Position numbers and translations under genes: made by a program
In this document: positions 8,147 to 16,505 of the stretch, piece by piece
Position numbering within the stretch: the first letter of the stretch is position 1
How the letters are laid out: each line of letters begins with the position of its first letter
Notes under the pieces: model-generated
Database searches by the model: none
Told to the model about the DNA's origin: nothing
The model's input: only the letters and a program-made list of their open reading frames with translations
Source: an uncultured Lachnospiraceae bacterium
Lineage (GTDB): Bacteria > Bacillota > Clostridia > Lachnospirales > Lachnospiraceae
Direction: 5' to 3'
Assembly (NCBI GenBank): GCA_947626395.1
Contig: CANQRU010000008.1
Coordinates: 24,296-88,295, forward strand
DNA length: 64,000 bases

Positions 8147-9058
8147 ATGTCAAAGCAGGCATCAGAATTTCAAGAAAAATCCATGTCCCTTGTTTATCGA
8201 GGAAAAGAAATCTTTAAGCCATTGAACACAGGCCGCATTGACGAGTGTGTGAGCTGTGTCCGGGAATATGTAGCAAATATTTTCTTCTATACCAAAAATG
8301 GCGTCACTATTATGATCGACGCGGGTTACAACTATCCCCGTCTAAAAGAAAAAATGGGCTGGCTGGATTTGAACCCCGCTTCTATCCAGCACATCTTGAT
8401 TACCCATCAGGATACCGACCATGTGGGAGCCGTAGAAACAGACAGTGAAGGCTTGTTCCGAAGTGCCACTCTTTACATTGGGGAAGAAGAAAACCGCTAT
8501 CTTACCGGGGAAAAGCGTCGCCGGGTGTTTGGGGGCCTATATAAACTCCCAATGGTGAAAATCGAAAATAAGAAAAAACTTTTGAAAGACGGTCAGGTTT
8601 TCACGATTGGAGATATAAAAATCGAGTGTTTCCTGGTTCCCGGCCACACCTGGGGGCATCTGGTATATCTCATTGATGATAGTTACCTTTTCACCGGGGA
8701 TACTATCTGGTTTGGGGCGGATGGCGGCAGGAGTTTCATCAATATGTTGGCGGAGGACAACAAACTGGCCATCCGCTCTCTGGCGATGCTGGAGGAAAAA
8801 CTGCGGGGACGTGGCCTGAATCCCATCATTGTCACCGGTCATACCGGGTGGACAGACAATATGGACTTTGCCTTTGCCCACAAGGACAAGGTTTGTAACG
8901 CCTGGCGCAGACAAAAGCCTCATGATCCTGCCGCTCCTTATGACGGCTATGACGAATCGGATGACACTGAGGAAAAAGCCCGGACTGTCCGGCTGCCAAA
9001 GCAGAACACAGAATTCATGACGTTAAAAAACTTATCTGGTTTCCAGAAGCAGAAATAG
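8147..9058 (+). CDS. MBL-fold metallo-hydrolase, HxDxDH variant
   Basis: 303 residues from the ATG at 8147, preceded by AGAGGAGG; the ORF track start at 7982 runs through the preceding small gene and is rejected. The metal motif is THQDTDHVG (H87, D89, D91, H92), so the second His of the usual HxHxDH is Asp. GHTWGH, TGDTIW and VTGHTG supply the remaining ligands. It is cytosolic, with no signal peptide. It is likely a hydrolase of an ester, lactone or thioester in the same pathway as the BAAT-like enzyme; the substrate is unknown. Base composition is somewhat more AT-rich than the flanking ABC genes. Confidence 0.85.
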   Translation: MSKQASEFQEKSMSLVYRGKEIFKPLNTGRIDECVSCVREYVANIFFYTKNGVTIMIDAGYNYPRLKEKMGWLDLNPASIQHILITHQDTDHVGAVETDSEGLFRSATLYIGEEENRYLTGEKRRRVFGGLYKLPMVKIENKKKLLKDGQVFTIGDIKIECFLVPGHTWGHLVYLIDDSYLFTGDTIWFGADGGRSFINMLAEDNKLAIRSLAMLEEKLRGRGLNPIIVTGHTGWTDNMDFAFAHKDKVCNAWRRQKPHDPAAPYDGYDESDDTEEKARTVRLPKQNTEFMTLKNLSGFQKQK

Positions 9059-9071
9059 AAGAGGATAATAG

Positions 9072-9194
9072 ATGGGAACGGAATTTGTTTTAACAGGACT
9101 ATTTATAGCAGGCGTACTTGCGCTGTGCGGAGCAGTCAAAAGACTTTGCAAAAATATACTCAGAGGGAGAGAGATAAGACATGATGATCGATAA
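9072..9194 (+). CDS. Small membrane protein, 40 aa, unknown
   Basis: The ATG at 9072 opens a 40-codon frame with a hydrophobic helix (FVLTGLFIAGVLALCGAV) followed by a basic tail (KRLCKNILRGREIRH). It overlaps the start of the first ABC gene by 14 bases, a typical coupled arrangement. It is too short for the ORF track. Role unknown; an accessory peptide of the ABC pair is possible. Confidence 0.45.
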   Translation: MGTEFVLTGLFIAGVLALCGAVKRLCKNILRGREIRHDDR

Positions 9195-10917
9195 ACGGCT
9201 CCTCGGGCTGGCTCCGGAGAGCAAAAAGTACATCGCGGGAAATGTGGTCCTGCAATGGCTGTCACTTGTAGCCAACATTGGCCTGATGACGGCCATTGCA
9301 CGGCTTTTGGCGGGGCTGTTCACAAAAACAGCAGGACAGCAGCAAATTTTAATGACCGTTCTTGCGGCAGCGGTCTGCGTGGCGGCGCGGTTTTGCTGTA
9401 CCGTCGGGGCCAGCCGCATGAGCTACCTGTCCAGCAAGGCGGTGAAAAGGACGCTGCGGGAAAAAATCTACGGAAAACTGTTGTGGCTCGGCGTATCTTA
9501 CCGGGAACAAGTCGCCACCAGTGAGGTGGTGCAGGTGTCCGTGGAGGGTGTGGAGCAGCTGGAGACGTATTTCGGCGCGTATCTGCCCCAGTTCTTCTAC
9601 GCCATGCTGGCCCCGCTGACGCTATTTATCTATCTCAGCTTCGTGAGTCTCCCGGCGGCCATCGTGCTGTTGGTCTGTGTGCCTCTGATTCCGGTATCCA
9701 TTGCGGCGGTGCAGACCTGGGCGAAAAAGCTGCTCAGCAAGTACTGGGGCCAGTACACCGCTCTTGGGGACACGTTTCTGGAGAATCTGCAGGGCCTGAC
9801 CACCCTGAAGATCTATCAGTCCGACGGCTTCAAGAACGAAGAAATGAACCGGGAGGCGGAGAAGTTCCGCAAGATCACCATGAAGGTGCTGACCATGCAG
9901 CTGAACTCCATCACCATCATGGACTTGATCGCCTATGGCGGCGCGGCGTTGGGCGTTATCCTGGCGGCGACGCAGATGCGCGCTGGCAGGATCGATATGG
10001 CCGGGGCGCTGCTTATCATCCTGCTGGCGGCGGACTTCTTCCTGCCCATGCGGCAGCTGGGTTCTTACTTCCATGTAGCCATGAACGGCATGGCGGCCAG
10101 CGGGAAGATATTCAAGCTGCTTGACCTGCCGGAACCGGAAGAAAAGACTGCCCCCGTCCCTGCCGACTGTTCCATCGTCTGCAAGGACCTATCCTTTTCC
10201 TATGACAAGGAGCGGGAGGTTCTGCACGGCGTTGATCTATCGTTCCCCAAGGGCGGATTCACCGCCATCGTAGGCGAGAGCGGCTGCGGGAAATCCACCG
10301 TGGCGGGCATCCTCATGGGCCGCAGCCGGGGCTATACCGGCTCCGTCGCCGTGGGCGGCACCGAATTATCTCAGATCAATGAAACGGAATTGCTGCGGAG
10401 CTTCACCTACATCAGCCACCAGAGCTATCTGTTCAAGGGCACCGTCCGGGACAATCTGCTGATGGGCAAACCGGCCGCCGCCGATGCGGAACTGTGGGCC
10501 GTCCTGGAGCGGACAAAGCTGGCGGATTTCCTGCGGGCCGAAAAGGGACTGGACACCGCCCTCAACGAGCGGGGCTCCAATCTCTCCGGCGGTCAATGCC
10601 AGCGGCTGGCTTTGGCCAGGGCACTTCTGCACGACAGCCCGGTTTATATTTTCGATGAGGCTACAAGCAATATCGATGTGGAGAGCGAGAATGATATCAT
10701 GGCGGAGATCCACAGGTTGGCGGGGACGAAAACAGTAATCCTTATCTCCCACCGGCTTGCCAATGTGGCCGCGGCGGATAACATTTACGTCATGGAGGCC
10801 GGCCGTGTAGCTGAGAGCGGGACGCATGAGGAACTTCTGGCGCGGGGCGGCGTCTACGCCGGGCTTTGGAACGCCCAGCAGGCCCTGGAAAACTACGCGA
10901 AGGAGGCGAGAATATGA
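9181..10917 (+). CDS. ABC exporter half-transporter, CydD-like
   Basis: 578 residues: an N-terminal six-helix membrane domain and a C-terminal ATPase with GESGCGKST (Walker A), LSGGQ signature, IFDEATSNID (Walker B) and SHRLANV (H-loop). Layout and length fit the CydDC-type exporter family. It overlaps the next gene by four bases (ATGA), and the two certainly form a heterodimer. The cargo is unknown. cydAB is not present here, so a direct role in cytochrome bd assembly is unlikely. Sequence GC is clearly higher than in the neighbouring metallo-hydrolase. Confidence 0.9.
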   Translation: MMIDKRLLGLAPESKKYIAGNVVLQWLSLVANIGLMTAIARLLAGLFTKTAGQQQILMTVLAAAVCVAARFCCTVGASRMSYLSSKAVKRTLREKIYGKLLWLGVSYREQVATSEVVQVSVEGVEQLETYFGAYLPQFFYAMLAPLTLFIYLSFVSLPAAIVLLVCVPLIPVSIAAVQTWAKKLLSKYWGQYTALGDTFLENLQGLTTLKIYQSDGFKNEEMNREAEKFRKITMKVLTMQLNSITIMDLIAYGGAALGVILAATQMRAGRIDMAGALLIILLAADFFLPMRQLGSYFHVAMNGMAASGKIFKLLDLPEPEEKTAPVPADCSIVCKDLSFSYDKEREVLHGVDLSFPKGGFTAIVGESGCGKSTVAGILMGRSRGYTGSVAVGGTELSQINETELLRSFTYISHQSYLFKGTVRDNLLMGKPAAADAELWAVLERTKLADFLRAEKGLDTALNERGSNLSGGQCQRLALARALLHDSPVYIFDEATSNIDVESENDIMAEIHRLAGTKTVILISHRLANVAAADNIYVMEAGRVAESGTHEELLARGGVYAGLWNAQQALENYAKEARI

Positions 10918-12617
10918 AACGCAGAAGCGGATTTGTCATTATGACCCGGCTCATCGGACTGGTAAGGCCCTTGACCGGCTTTATGCTCCTGGCGATCACG
11001 ATGGGACTCATCGGAAACCTGTGCGCCACGTTTATCACCATTCTGGGCGGATATGCGGTGCTGAACGTCCTGGGCTTTGAGGTGCCTCTGGCCTTGGGCT
11101 GGATATTCGCCGCCGTGCTGATCTTTGCCCTAGTGCGGGGCGTCCTCCGCTACGCGGAGCAGTCCTGTAATCATTTTATCGCATTCAAGCTGCTGGCCAT
11201 TATCCGGGATAAGGTGTTCCAGGCTCTGCGGAAGCTCTGCCCGGCCAAGCTGGAGGGCCGGGACCGGGGCGATCTGATCTCCGTGATTACCTCGGACATT
11301 GAACTTTTGGAGGTGTTTTACGCTCATACGATTTCTCCGATCGCCATCGCGGCGCTCTTTACGGTCGTGATGTGCCTGTTCATCGGCTCTTTCCACTGGA
11401 CGTTGGGCCTGCTGGCTTTGTGCGCTTATGCGGTCGTCGGTATCGTGATTCCGATGATCGTATCTCATCTCAGCGGAGACGCCGGGATGCGGTTCCGCAC
11501 CCGGTCCGGGGAGTTGGCGGGCTTCGTACTCGACAGTCTCCGGGGGCTGGATGAGACGCTCCAATATGGCCGGGGCGAAGCGCGTCTCGCGGAAATGAAT
11601 CAGCGTACCGACGATCTGTCCGGGGATGAGGCGCAAATGAAGAAGACCGCCGGACGGAATACGGCGGTGACGAATACGGTGATTTTGATTTTTGACCTTA
11701 CCATGCTGTTTGTCAGCGCTTCTTTATATCAGTCCGGCGCGGTGGGCTTTGACGGGGTGCTGATTCCAACTATTGCCCTGTTCTCTTCCTTCGGCCCGGC
11801 GGTGGCTCTGGCGGCGTTGGGAAGCACATTGCAGAGCACCTTCGCCGCCGGGAACCGGGTGCTGGACATTCTGGATGATACCCCGGCGGTAGAGGAAGTC
11901 ACAGGCAAGGCGGCAGTCGCATTCACCGGCGCATCTGTGGAAAACGTGTCCTTCTCCTACGGCGGCGAGGAAGTGCTGCGGGATATGTCCCTGACCGTCC
12001 CGGAGGGGGAGATCATCGGTATCACGGGCCGGAGCGGCAGCGGAAAGTCCACGCTCCTAAAGCTTCTGATGCGCTTCTGGGATGTGCAGAAAGGGAGTGT
12101 TGAAGTCTCCGGCGTGCCGGTTCGTGACATCAACACCGCAAATCTTCGGGACATGGAGAGCTTCGTCACCCAGGAGACGCACCTGTTCCACGACAGCATC
12201 AAGAACAACCTGCGCCTTGCCAAACTGGACGCCACAGACGGGGAAATTGTGGCCGCCTGCAAAAAGGCGTCGGTCCATGATTTCATCATGACTTTGCCCC
12301 AGGGCTATGATACCCCGGTGGGAGAACTGGGGGACACTCTCTCCGGCGGGGAGCGTCAGCGCCTGGGTCTGGCCAGAGCGTTCCTCCATGACGCGCCGCT
12401 GATGCTCTTAGACGAGCCCACCAGCAACCTGGACAGCCTCAACGAGGCGGTGATTTTAAAGTCCCTCCGGGAAGAACGGGAGAGCAGGACGGTAGTCCTG
12501 GTGTCTCACCGGGCCTCCACCATGCGGATCGCCGACCGGGTGATCTCCGTGGAGAGCGGGAGAGGGAAAAGCATTACTTCTTTTTCTTCCATGTCAGTAA
12601 GAACGCCGAGTTTATGA
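10914..12617 (+). CDS. ABC exporter half-transporter, CydC-like, altered C-terminus
   Basis: 567 residues from the ATG at 10914, which overlaps the upstream stop; the ORF track start at 10866 is inside the upstream gene. It has six membrane helices, then an ATPase with GRSGSGKST, LSGGE, LLLDEPTSNLD and SHRAST. After the normal family ending (RVISVESGR) the frame runs about 17 codons (GKSITSFSS...) into sequence that is antisense to a P-type ATPase remnant. The natural 3' end was therefore replaced by a rearrangement. All catalytic motifs remain, so it may still work with its partner. Confidence 0.88.
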   Translation: MKRRSGFVIMTRLIGLVRPLTGFMLLAITMGLIGNLCATFITILGGYAVLNVLGFEVPLALGWIFAAVLIFALVRGVLRYAEQSCNHFIAFKLLAIIRDKVFQALRKLCPAKLEGRDRGDLISVITSDIELLEVFYAHTISPIAIAALFTVVMCLFIGSFHWTLGLLALCAYAVVGIVIPMIVSHLSGDAGMRFRTRSGELAGFVLDSLRGLDETLQYGRGEARLAEMNQRTDDLSGDEAQMKKTAGRNTAVTNTVILIFDLTMLFVSASLYQSGAVGFDGVLIPTIALFSSFGPAVALAALGSTLQSTFAAGNRVLDILDDTPAVEEVTGKAAVAFTGASVENVSFSYGGEEVLRDMSLTVPEGEIIGITGRSGSGKSTLLKLLMRFWDVQKGSVEVSGVPVRDINTANLRDMESFVTQETHLFHDSIKNNLRLAKLDATDGEIVAACKKASVHDFIMTLPQGYDTPVGELGDTLSGGERQRLGLARAFLHDAPLMLLDEPTSNLDSLNEAVILKSLREERESRTVVLVSHRASTMRIADRVISVESGRGKSITSFSSMSVRTPSL

Positions 12618-12730
12618 TCACAAGTATAGAGCCTGCGTTGTGTACGAGAGCGCCGATGACCGGATTCAGAATACCCGGAATTGCCAGTCCGATGGCAATT
12701 ATGGTATAATAGTACCTGCTTGAATATGCT
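12574..12730 (-). pseudogene. C-terminal remnant of a heavy-metal P1B-type ATPase
   Basis: The minus-strand frame reads YYYTIIAIGLAIPGILNP, then GALVHNAGSILVIINSAFLL and a lysine-rich end. This is the last two membrane helices of HMA-type metal ATPases, including the conserved HN(A/T)S turn. No phosphorylation or ATP-binding domain lies upstream. The fragment overlaps the 3' end of the CydC-like gene in antisense, marking a recombination junction near 12560-12575. The rest of the gap to 12843 holds nothing else that could be recognised. Confidence 0.6.
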
Positions 12731-12843
12731 TCGCCATTTGCGCATTCCACACAGATTCCAAATAACCGCCACGCGCATTCCTCATTCATGGTTTATCCTA
12801 TAATCACTGACGGAAGTCAGAATCATGAAAGGTGGTATAAAAC

Positions 12844-13206
12844 ATGAAGAAGAAAATGATCGTATTAGTTGTGGCGGTGCTTGCGCTGGCGGTGGGAGGC
12901 GTGACCGCATTTGCAGCCGAGAACGGTGCGTTCAGCTATCTGACCGGTCGTCAGCGCAGCGTCGCCCGAGGCGAACTGTATGCGCAGGCGGATGAGCTGC
13001 CGGAGGATGAGCAGAAGGCTTTTCTTGCTGAGAACGGTATCGCGGAAACGCCCTGGTCCGAGGACGCGGCGGCGTCTTACAGCTACGTCGGCGGCCAGCA
13101 GAGAGGCGCGTCTTACCGGCAGGACGATGATGCGGACAGCACCCAGGATATGTCCGGGTACAGCTACCTGACCGGGCAGCAGCGCGGATCCAGCTATCAT
13201 CAGTAA
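12844..13206 (+). CDS. Small secreted protein with SYxxGxQR repeats
   Basis: 120 residues with a clear signal peptide (MKKKMIVLVVAVLALAVGG, cleavage after AFA). The mature part contains three copies of a Ser-Tyr-(Leu/Val)-x-Gly-x-Gln-Arg motif (FSYLTGRQRS, YSYVGGQQRG, YSYLTGQQRG) separated by acidic linkers. No known family was recognised. It sits 24 bp before a response regulator/sensor kinase pair, so it may be an extracytoplasmic partner, signal or target of that system. The start is backed by AAAGGTGG upstream. Confidence 0.75.
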   Translation: MKKKMIVLVVAVLALAVGGVTAFAAENGAFSYLTGRQRSVARGELYAQADELPEDEQKAFLAENGIAETPWSEDAAASYSYVGGQQRGASYRQDDDADSTQDMSGYSYLTGQQRGSSYHQ

Positions 13207-13230
13207 CAAGAATAACAAGAGGAGGAGATC

Positions 13231-13902
13231 ATGGCTTACCTGTTGGCGGTCGATGACGAAAAGGATATTGTAGAACTCATTTCCCGTTTCGCGGAGCATG
13301 AGGGGCATACCGTCGATACGGCGGGCTCCGGCGCGGAAGCGGTCCGTCTGTGTCAAAAGAACGAATACGATCTGATCATTCTCGACATCATGATGCCGGA
13401 GATGGACGGGTTCACCGCCTGCAAGGAAATCCGCAGGCAGAAGCAGACGCCTATTATCATGCTGTCCGCGTTGGGCTCGGAGTACGACAAGCTGATGGGA
13501 TTTGAGCTGGGCATCGACGACTATGTGGTGAAGCCGTTTTCTCCCCGTGAGCTGATGGCGCGGGTAAAGGCTGTCCTCGCAAGAAATACGGCGGGCAGGC
13601 CGAAGGATGAAATTCTGATACAGGGGCTTCGGATTGATACGCTGGCCCGAGAGGTCTTTGTGGACGGGGTGAAGACGGAACTGACCGCGAAAGAATATGA
13701 GCTGCTGGTCTTCCTTGTCCGGAACAGGGGGATCGCGCTGACGCGGGAAAATATTTTGAATTCCGTATGGGGCTATGATTATTTCGGGGACGACCGCACG
13801 GTGGACTGGCAGATCAAGCTCCTGCGCGGCAAGCTGGGACTCTATCGGAAATGTATCGTAACTTTGCGGGGAACGGGGTATCGGTTCGATGAGAAAGCGT
13901 AG
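13231..13902 (+). CDS. OmpR-family response regulator, VanR-like
   Basis: 223 residues: an N-terminal receiver with acidic pocket DDEKD, phosphoacceptor in LDIMMPEMDG and the YVVKPF lysine; then a C-terminal winged helix with the RENILNSVWGYDYFGDDRTVD motif. It is the cognate regulator of the overlapping kinase gene (14-base overlap). Family similarity to VanR/YycF types is general and does not imply glycopeptide resistance, because no van resistance genes are nearby. Confidence 0.93.
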   Translation: MAYLLAVDDEKDIVELISRFAEHEGHTVDTAGSGAEAVRLCQKNEYDLIILDIMMPEMDGFTACKEIRRQKQTPIIMLSALGSEYDKLMGFELGIDDYVVKPFSPRELMARVKAVLARNTAGRPKDEILIQGLRIDTLAREVFVDGVKTELTAKEYELLVFLVRNRGIALTRENILNSVWGYDYFGDDRTVDWQIKLLRGKLGLYRKCIVTLRGTGYRFDEKA

Positions 13903-15391
13903 ATCCTTCGGCGTAAGGCTGTGGCTGTGGTTTGTGGTTTTTTCCGGCGTGATATTCATTGCGCTGTGGCTTTTGCAGACGGTTTTTTTGCAGAGCTTTT
14001 ATAACGATATGGCGATCCGCGGCGCGGAAAAAGCGGCCGGGGAAATAGCGGAACATTTCGATGACGCAGATTTTTACGATGTGATCGATGAGACGGCCGC
14101 GGAAAACTCCCTACTGGTGTTCGTTACGGACGGGCAGGGAAATGTTCTGTACAGCGCCGACGAATACAAGCGCCTTTACGGGAAAGCCGAACACGAACAG
14201 GGGGAGCGCCGGAACGGGAATCCTTATTTTTCCTCTGAGGAGATCATGAACTGGGAAAAAGGCGCTCTGCGGAATCTGCCGTACAGCTATGAATCTTTCA
14301 TTGCGAGACTCAGAGAATCCGGCGCGGACAGCGCGGGCTTCGTCACAGAGGACAACGCGGCCTATGTGACGGGGAGTATTCTGGACGATGGGACGATTCT
14401 TTATGTCAGTATGCCGCTCGGCACAGTCGGCGGGACCGTCAGGATATTGCGGCTTCAGCTTGTGTGGGTCTCCGTTCTGGCCCTGATCCTGGGCTTTGTG
14501 ATTGCTTGGGCCATTTCCAGGCGGTTCGGGAAACCGATAGAGAAAATAGCCGGTTCCGCCAGGGAGATCGCCGCGGGCAACTATCATCCGGAGCTTCCGA
14601 AAGGCTTTTGCACGGAGCTGGATGAACTGTCCGATACGCTGGACGAAATGGCGCTGAGCCTGGAAAAAGCGAAAAACGCCCAGCGGGAATTCCTCGCGAA
14701 CGTCTCCCACGACTTACGGACGCCCCTCACCATGATCAGGGGCTATGCGGAGATGGTTAGAGAAATCTCGTGGAGCGATGCAGAAAAGCGGGAACGGGAC
14801 TTGGACATCATCATGCATGAGGCTGACCGATTGACGGCGCTCGTGAATGAGATATTGGAGTTTTCCGCCATGCAGTCGGGAAGCGCGCCGCAGAAGTTCG
14901 GCGTTATCGACTTGAGCCGCGTGGTCCGCGAGGTGACCGGACAGTTTGCGTCCTTCTGCGAACAGAACGGTTTCGTGATCGAGGCGGAGATCGCGGACGG
15001 CGTCGCTGTGTCCGCCGACGAGGCGCAGATCCGGCGGGTCATTTATAATTTCATCGACAATGCCGTCAATCACACAGATGAAAGCAAAAAGATCAAGGTG
15101 TCGCTGAGCCAGCAGGACGGTTCCGCGCGGTTTGCGGTGACGGACTTCGGGAAAGGTATCACGGATGAAGATATTCCCTATATATGGGAGCGCTATTACA
15201 CGGCCCGGAACAGAAAGAACAAAGCGGCCGTGTCCGGGCTGGGGCTGTCCATCGCAAAGGAGATCCTGACGGCCCATAAGGCAAAATTTGGCGTCGATAC
15301 GCGAAATGGGTGCACGTTTTGGTTTGAGATGGAGAATATGTTGATAAATGACGGCAACATCGGCGGGGCGGCGGTAAAATACGTATATTAA
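13889..15391 (+). CDS. Sensor histidine kinase, VanS-like
   Basis: 500 residues: a membrane helix at about 10-30, an extracytoplasmic sensor domain of about 150 residues, a second helix (VWVSVLALILGFVIAWAI), a HAMP domain, HisKA with SHDLRTPLTMIRGY, and HATPase_c with N (NFIDNAVNH), DFGKGI and GLGLSIAKE boxes. The usual family end (TFWFEM) is followed by about 20 unusual residues, and the stop codon is within the 43-bp direct repeat that begins at 15382. This suggests a rearranged 3' end. The small secreted repeat protein upstream is a plausible input. Confidence 0.92.
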   Translation: MRKRRSFGVRLWLWFVVFSGVIFIALWLLQTVFLQSFYNDMAIRGAEKAAGEIAEHFDDADFYDVIDETAAENSLLVFVTDGQGNVLYSADEYKRLYGKAEHEQGERRNGNPYFSSEEIMNWEKGALRNLPYSYESFIARLRESGADSAGFVTEDNAAYVTGSILDDGTILYVSMPLGTVGGTVRILRLQLVWVSVLALILGFVIAWAISRRFGKPIEKIAGSAREIAAGNYHPELPKGFCTELDELSDTLDEMALSLEKAKNAQREFLANVSHDLRTPLTMIRGYAEMVREISWSDAEKRERDLDIIMHEADRLTALVNEILEFSAMQSGSAPQKFGVIDLSRVVREVTGQFASFCEQNGFVIEAEIADGVAVSADEAQIRRVIYNFIDNAVNHTDESKKIKVSLSQQDGSARFAVTDFGKGITDEDIPYIWERYYTARNRKNKAAVSGLGLSIAKEILTAHKAKFGVDTRNGCTFWFEMENMLINDGNIGGAAVKYVY

Positions 15392-15424
15392 CATTAGTCA
15401 AAAATGCGTGCTTGCACATTTTTG
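15382..15424 (+). repeat. 43-bp direct repeat, left copy, hairpin-forming
   Basis: The segment is identical to 16374-16416 except for one base. It contains CAAAAATG...CATTTTTG arms that can act as a two-way terminator. The two copies bracket the toxin-antitoxin pair. Confidence 0.8.
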
Positions 15425-15530
15425 TCGAAAGACCAGCTATGATGCAATGATGAAAATGGAATTGCATTCTCGAAGCATAGAATAAGCAGCAGGCAATACA
15501 ACGTTTCTCTTATCTTCATCTGAAGAATCG

Positions 15531-15559
15531 TTGACTTTTTGCATACAATGACGTACAAT
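15531..15559 (+). promoter_or_regulatory. Promoter of the toxin-antitoxin operon
   Basis: TTGACT and TACAAT are separated by 17 bp and lie 38 bp before the antitoxin start. The spacer and flank contain a repeated AATGACGTACAATAATAATAC-like AT-rich sequence where the antitoxin could bind; this last point is inference. Confidence 0.7.
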
Positions 15560-15596
15560 AATAATACAAATGAATGTCGTAAGGGAGTGAAGGAAT

Positions 15597-15920
15597 ATGG
15601 CATCCAATGTGCTGCAGGTAAGGGTAGACGAAAATCTTCGTGCGGAGGCCGCAGCGATTTATGCGGATCTTGGGATTGACCTACAGACTGCTGTGCGGAT
15701 TTTTCTGAAACGGTCCGTGATGGTAAACGGGCTTCCGTTCAGCATGACACTTGGAGAACGTCAGGATACGGCGGCCGTCGCGGGGATCCGGGCGATTCAG
15801 AGCATGAGGGAGTCAGCGGAAAAGGCTGGTCTTTCCGAGATGAGCCTTGACGAGATTAATGCGGAAATCGCTGCATCCAGGAGAGAGCGCCATACGCGAA
15901 AAGCGGGAGGCGCGGAATAA
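15597..15920 (+). CDS. RelB/DinJ-family antitoxin
   Basis: 107 residues. The N-terminal ribbon-helix-helix (VLQVRVDENLRAEAAAIYADLGIDLQTAVRIFLKR) is the DinJ/RelB DNA-binding signature. The C-terminal region is charged and probably disordered until it wraps the toxin. It lies 5 bp upstream of a PIN-domain gene. RelB-type antitoxins usually partner with RelE/YafQ; pairing with a PIN toxin is less usual but known. Confidence 0.88.
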   Translation: MASNVLQVRVDENLRAEAAAIYADLGIDLQTAVRIFLKRSVMVNGLPFSMTLGERQDTAAVAGIRAIQSMRESAEKAGLSEMSLDEINAEIAASRRERHTRKAGGAE

Positions 15921-15925
15921 GCGAT

Positions 15926-16345
15926 ATGAAATATTATGCCGTTCTGGATACGAACGTATTGGTTTCCGCTCTCCTTGCGAGGAAATCTGTTCCCGCCCAA
16001 GTTTTAGACGAAGCTGTCGACGGAAGGATTGTGCCACTGTACGATGACGAAATACTGGCGGAATATGAAGACGTACTCCGCCGTGACAAGTTCCCATTTC
16101 AGGAGCAGGAGGTCCAAGCAGTCATCAATGCGATCTGCAGGCGGGGAATCTGCGTAGAAGCGGAACCGATAGATATTCTCCTGCCGGATCCGGACGATGT
16201 GGTGTTTTATGCGGTTGTCATGCAAAAGAAGAAGGAAGGGGACGCATATCTTGTGACGGGAAACCAGAAGCATTTCCCACGGGAGCCCTTTATCGTAACA
16301 CCCAAGGAGATGGTCGAGATCATCGAATCCGGGGCGGAAAAATAG
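15926..16345 (+). CDS. PIN-domain ribonuclease toxin (PIN_3 type)
   Basis: 139 residues. The conserved acidic residues of PIN nucleases are visible: LDTNVLVSALL (Asp 8), DEILAEYEDVL and LPDPDDVVFY. The GDAYLVTGNQKHF segment completes the TIGR00305-like toxin signature. The expected activity is metal-dependent RNA cleavage in the cytosol, neutralised by the upstream antitoxin. No other gene is in the operon before the right-hand direct repeat. Confidence 0.88.
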   Translation: MKYYAVLDTNVLVSALLARKSVPAQVLDEAVDGRIVPLYDDEILAEYEDVLRRDKFPFQEQEVQAVINAICRRGICVEAEPIDILLPDPDDVVFYAVVMQKKKEGDAYLVTGNQKHFPREPFIVTPKEMVEIIESGAEK

Positions 16346-16373
16346 TACAAGCAATAGGAAGAACTGAAACAAG

Positions 16374-16416
16374 CGTATATTAACATTAGTCAAAAATGCG
16401 TGCCTGCACATTTTTG
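16374..16416 (+). repeat. 43-bp direct repeat, right copy
   Basis: This is the second copy of the 15382-15424 repeat, 42 of 43 bases identical. It carries the same hairpin and follows the toxin gene by 28 bp, where it can serve as terminator. Confidence 0.8.
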
Positions 16417-16505
16417 CTGAAAGGAGAGGCAGACATGATGCGCTGCCCAAGATATCTCAGCAAGCCAGAGAAAATGGTTTACTCACGAGCAACCATACGT
16501 TCAAT

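Noticed and set aside
13231-15391. VanR/VanS glycopeptide resistance system
   Set aside because: The similarity is at the family level only; no vanH, ligase or vanX genes are present.
15382-16416. Insertion sequence or transposon with 43-bp ends
   Set aside because: The repeats are direct, not inverted, and there is no transposase between them.
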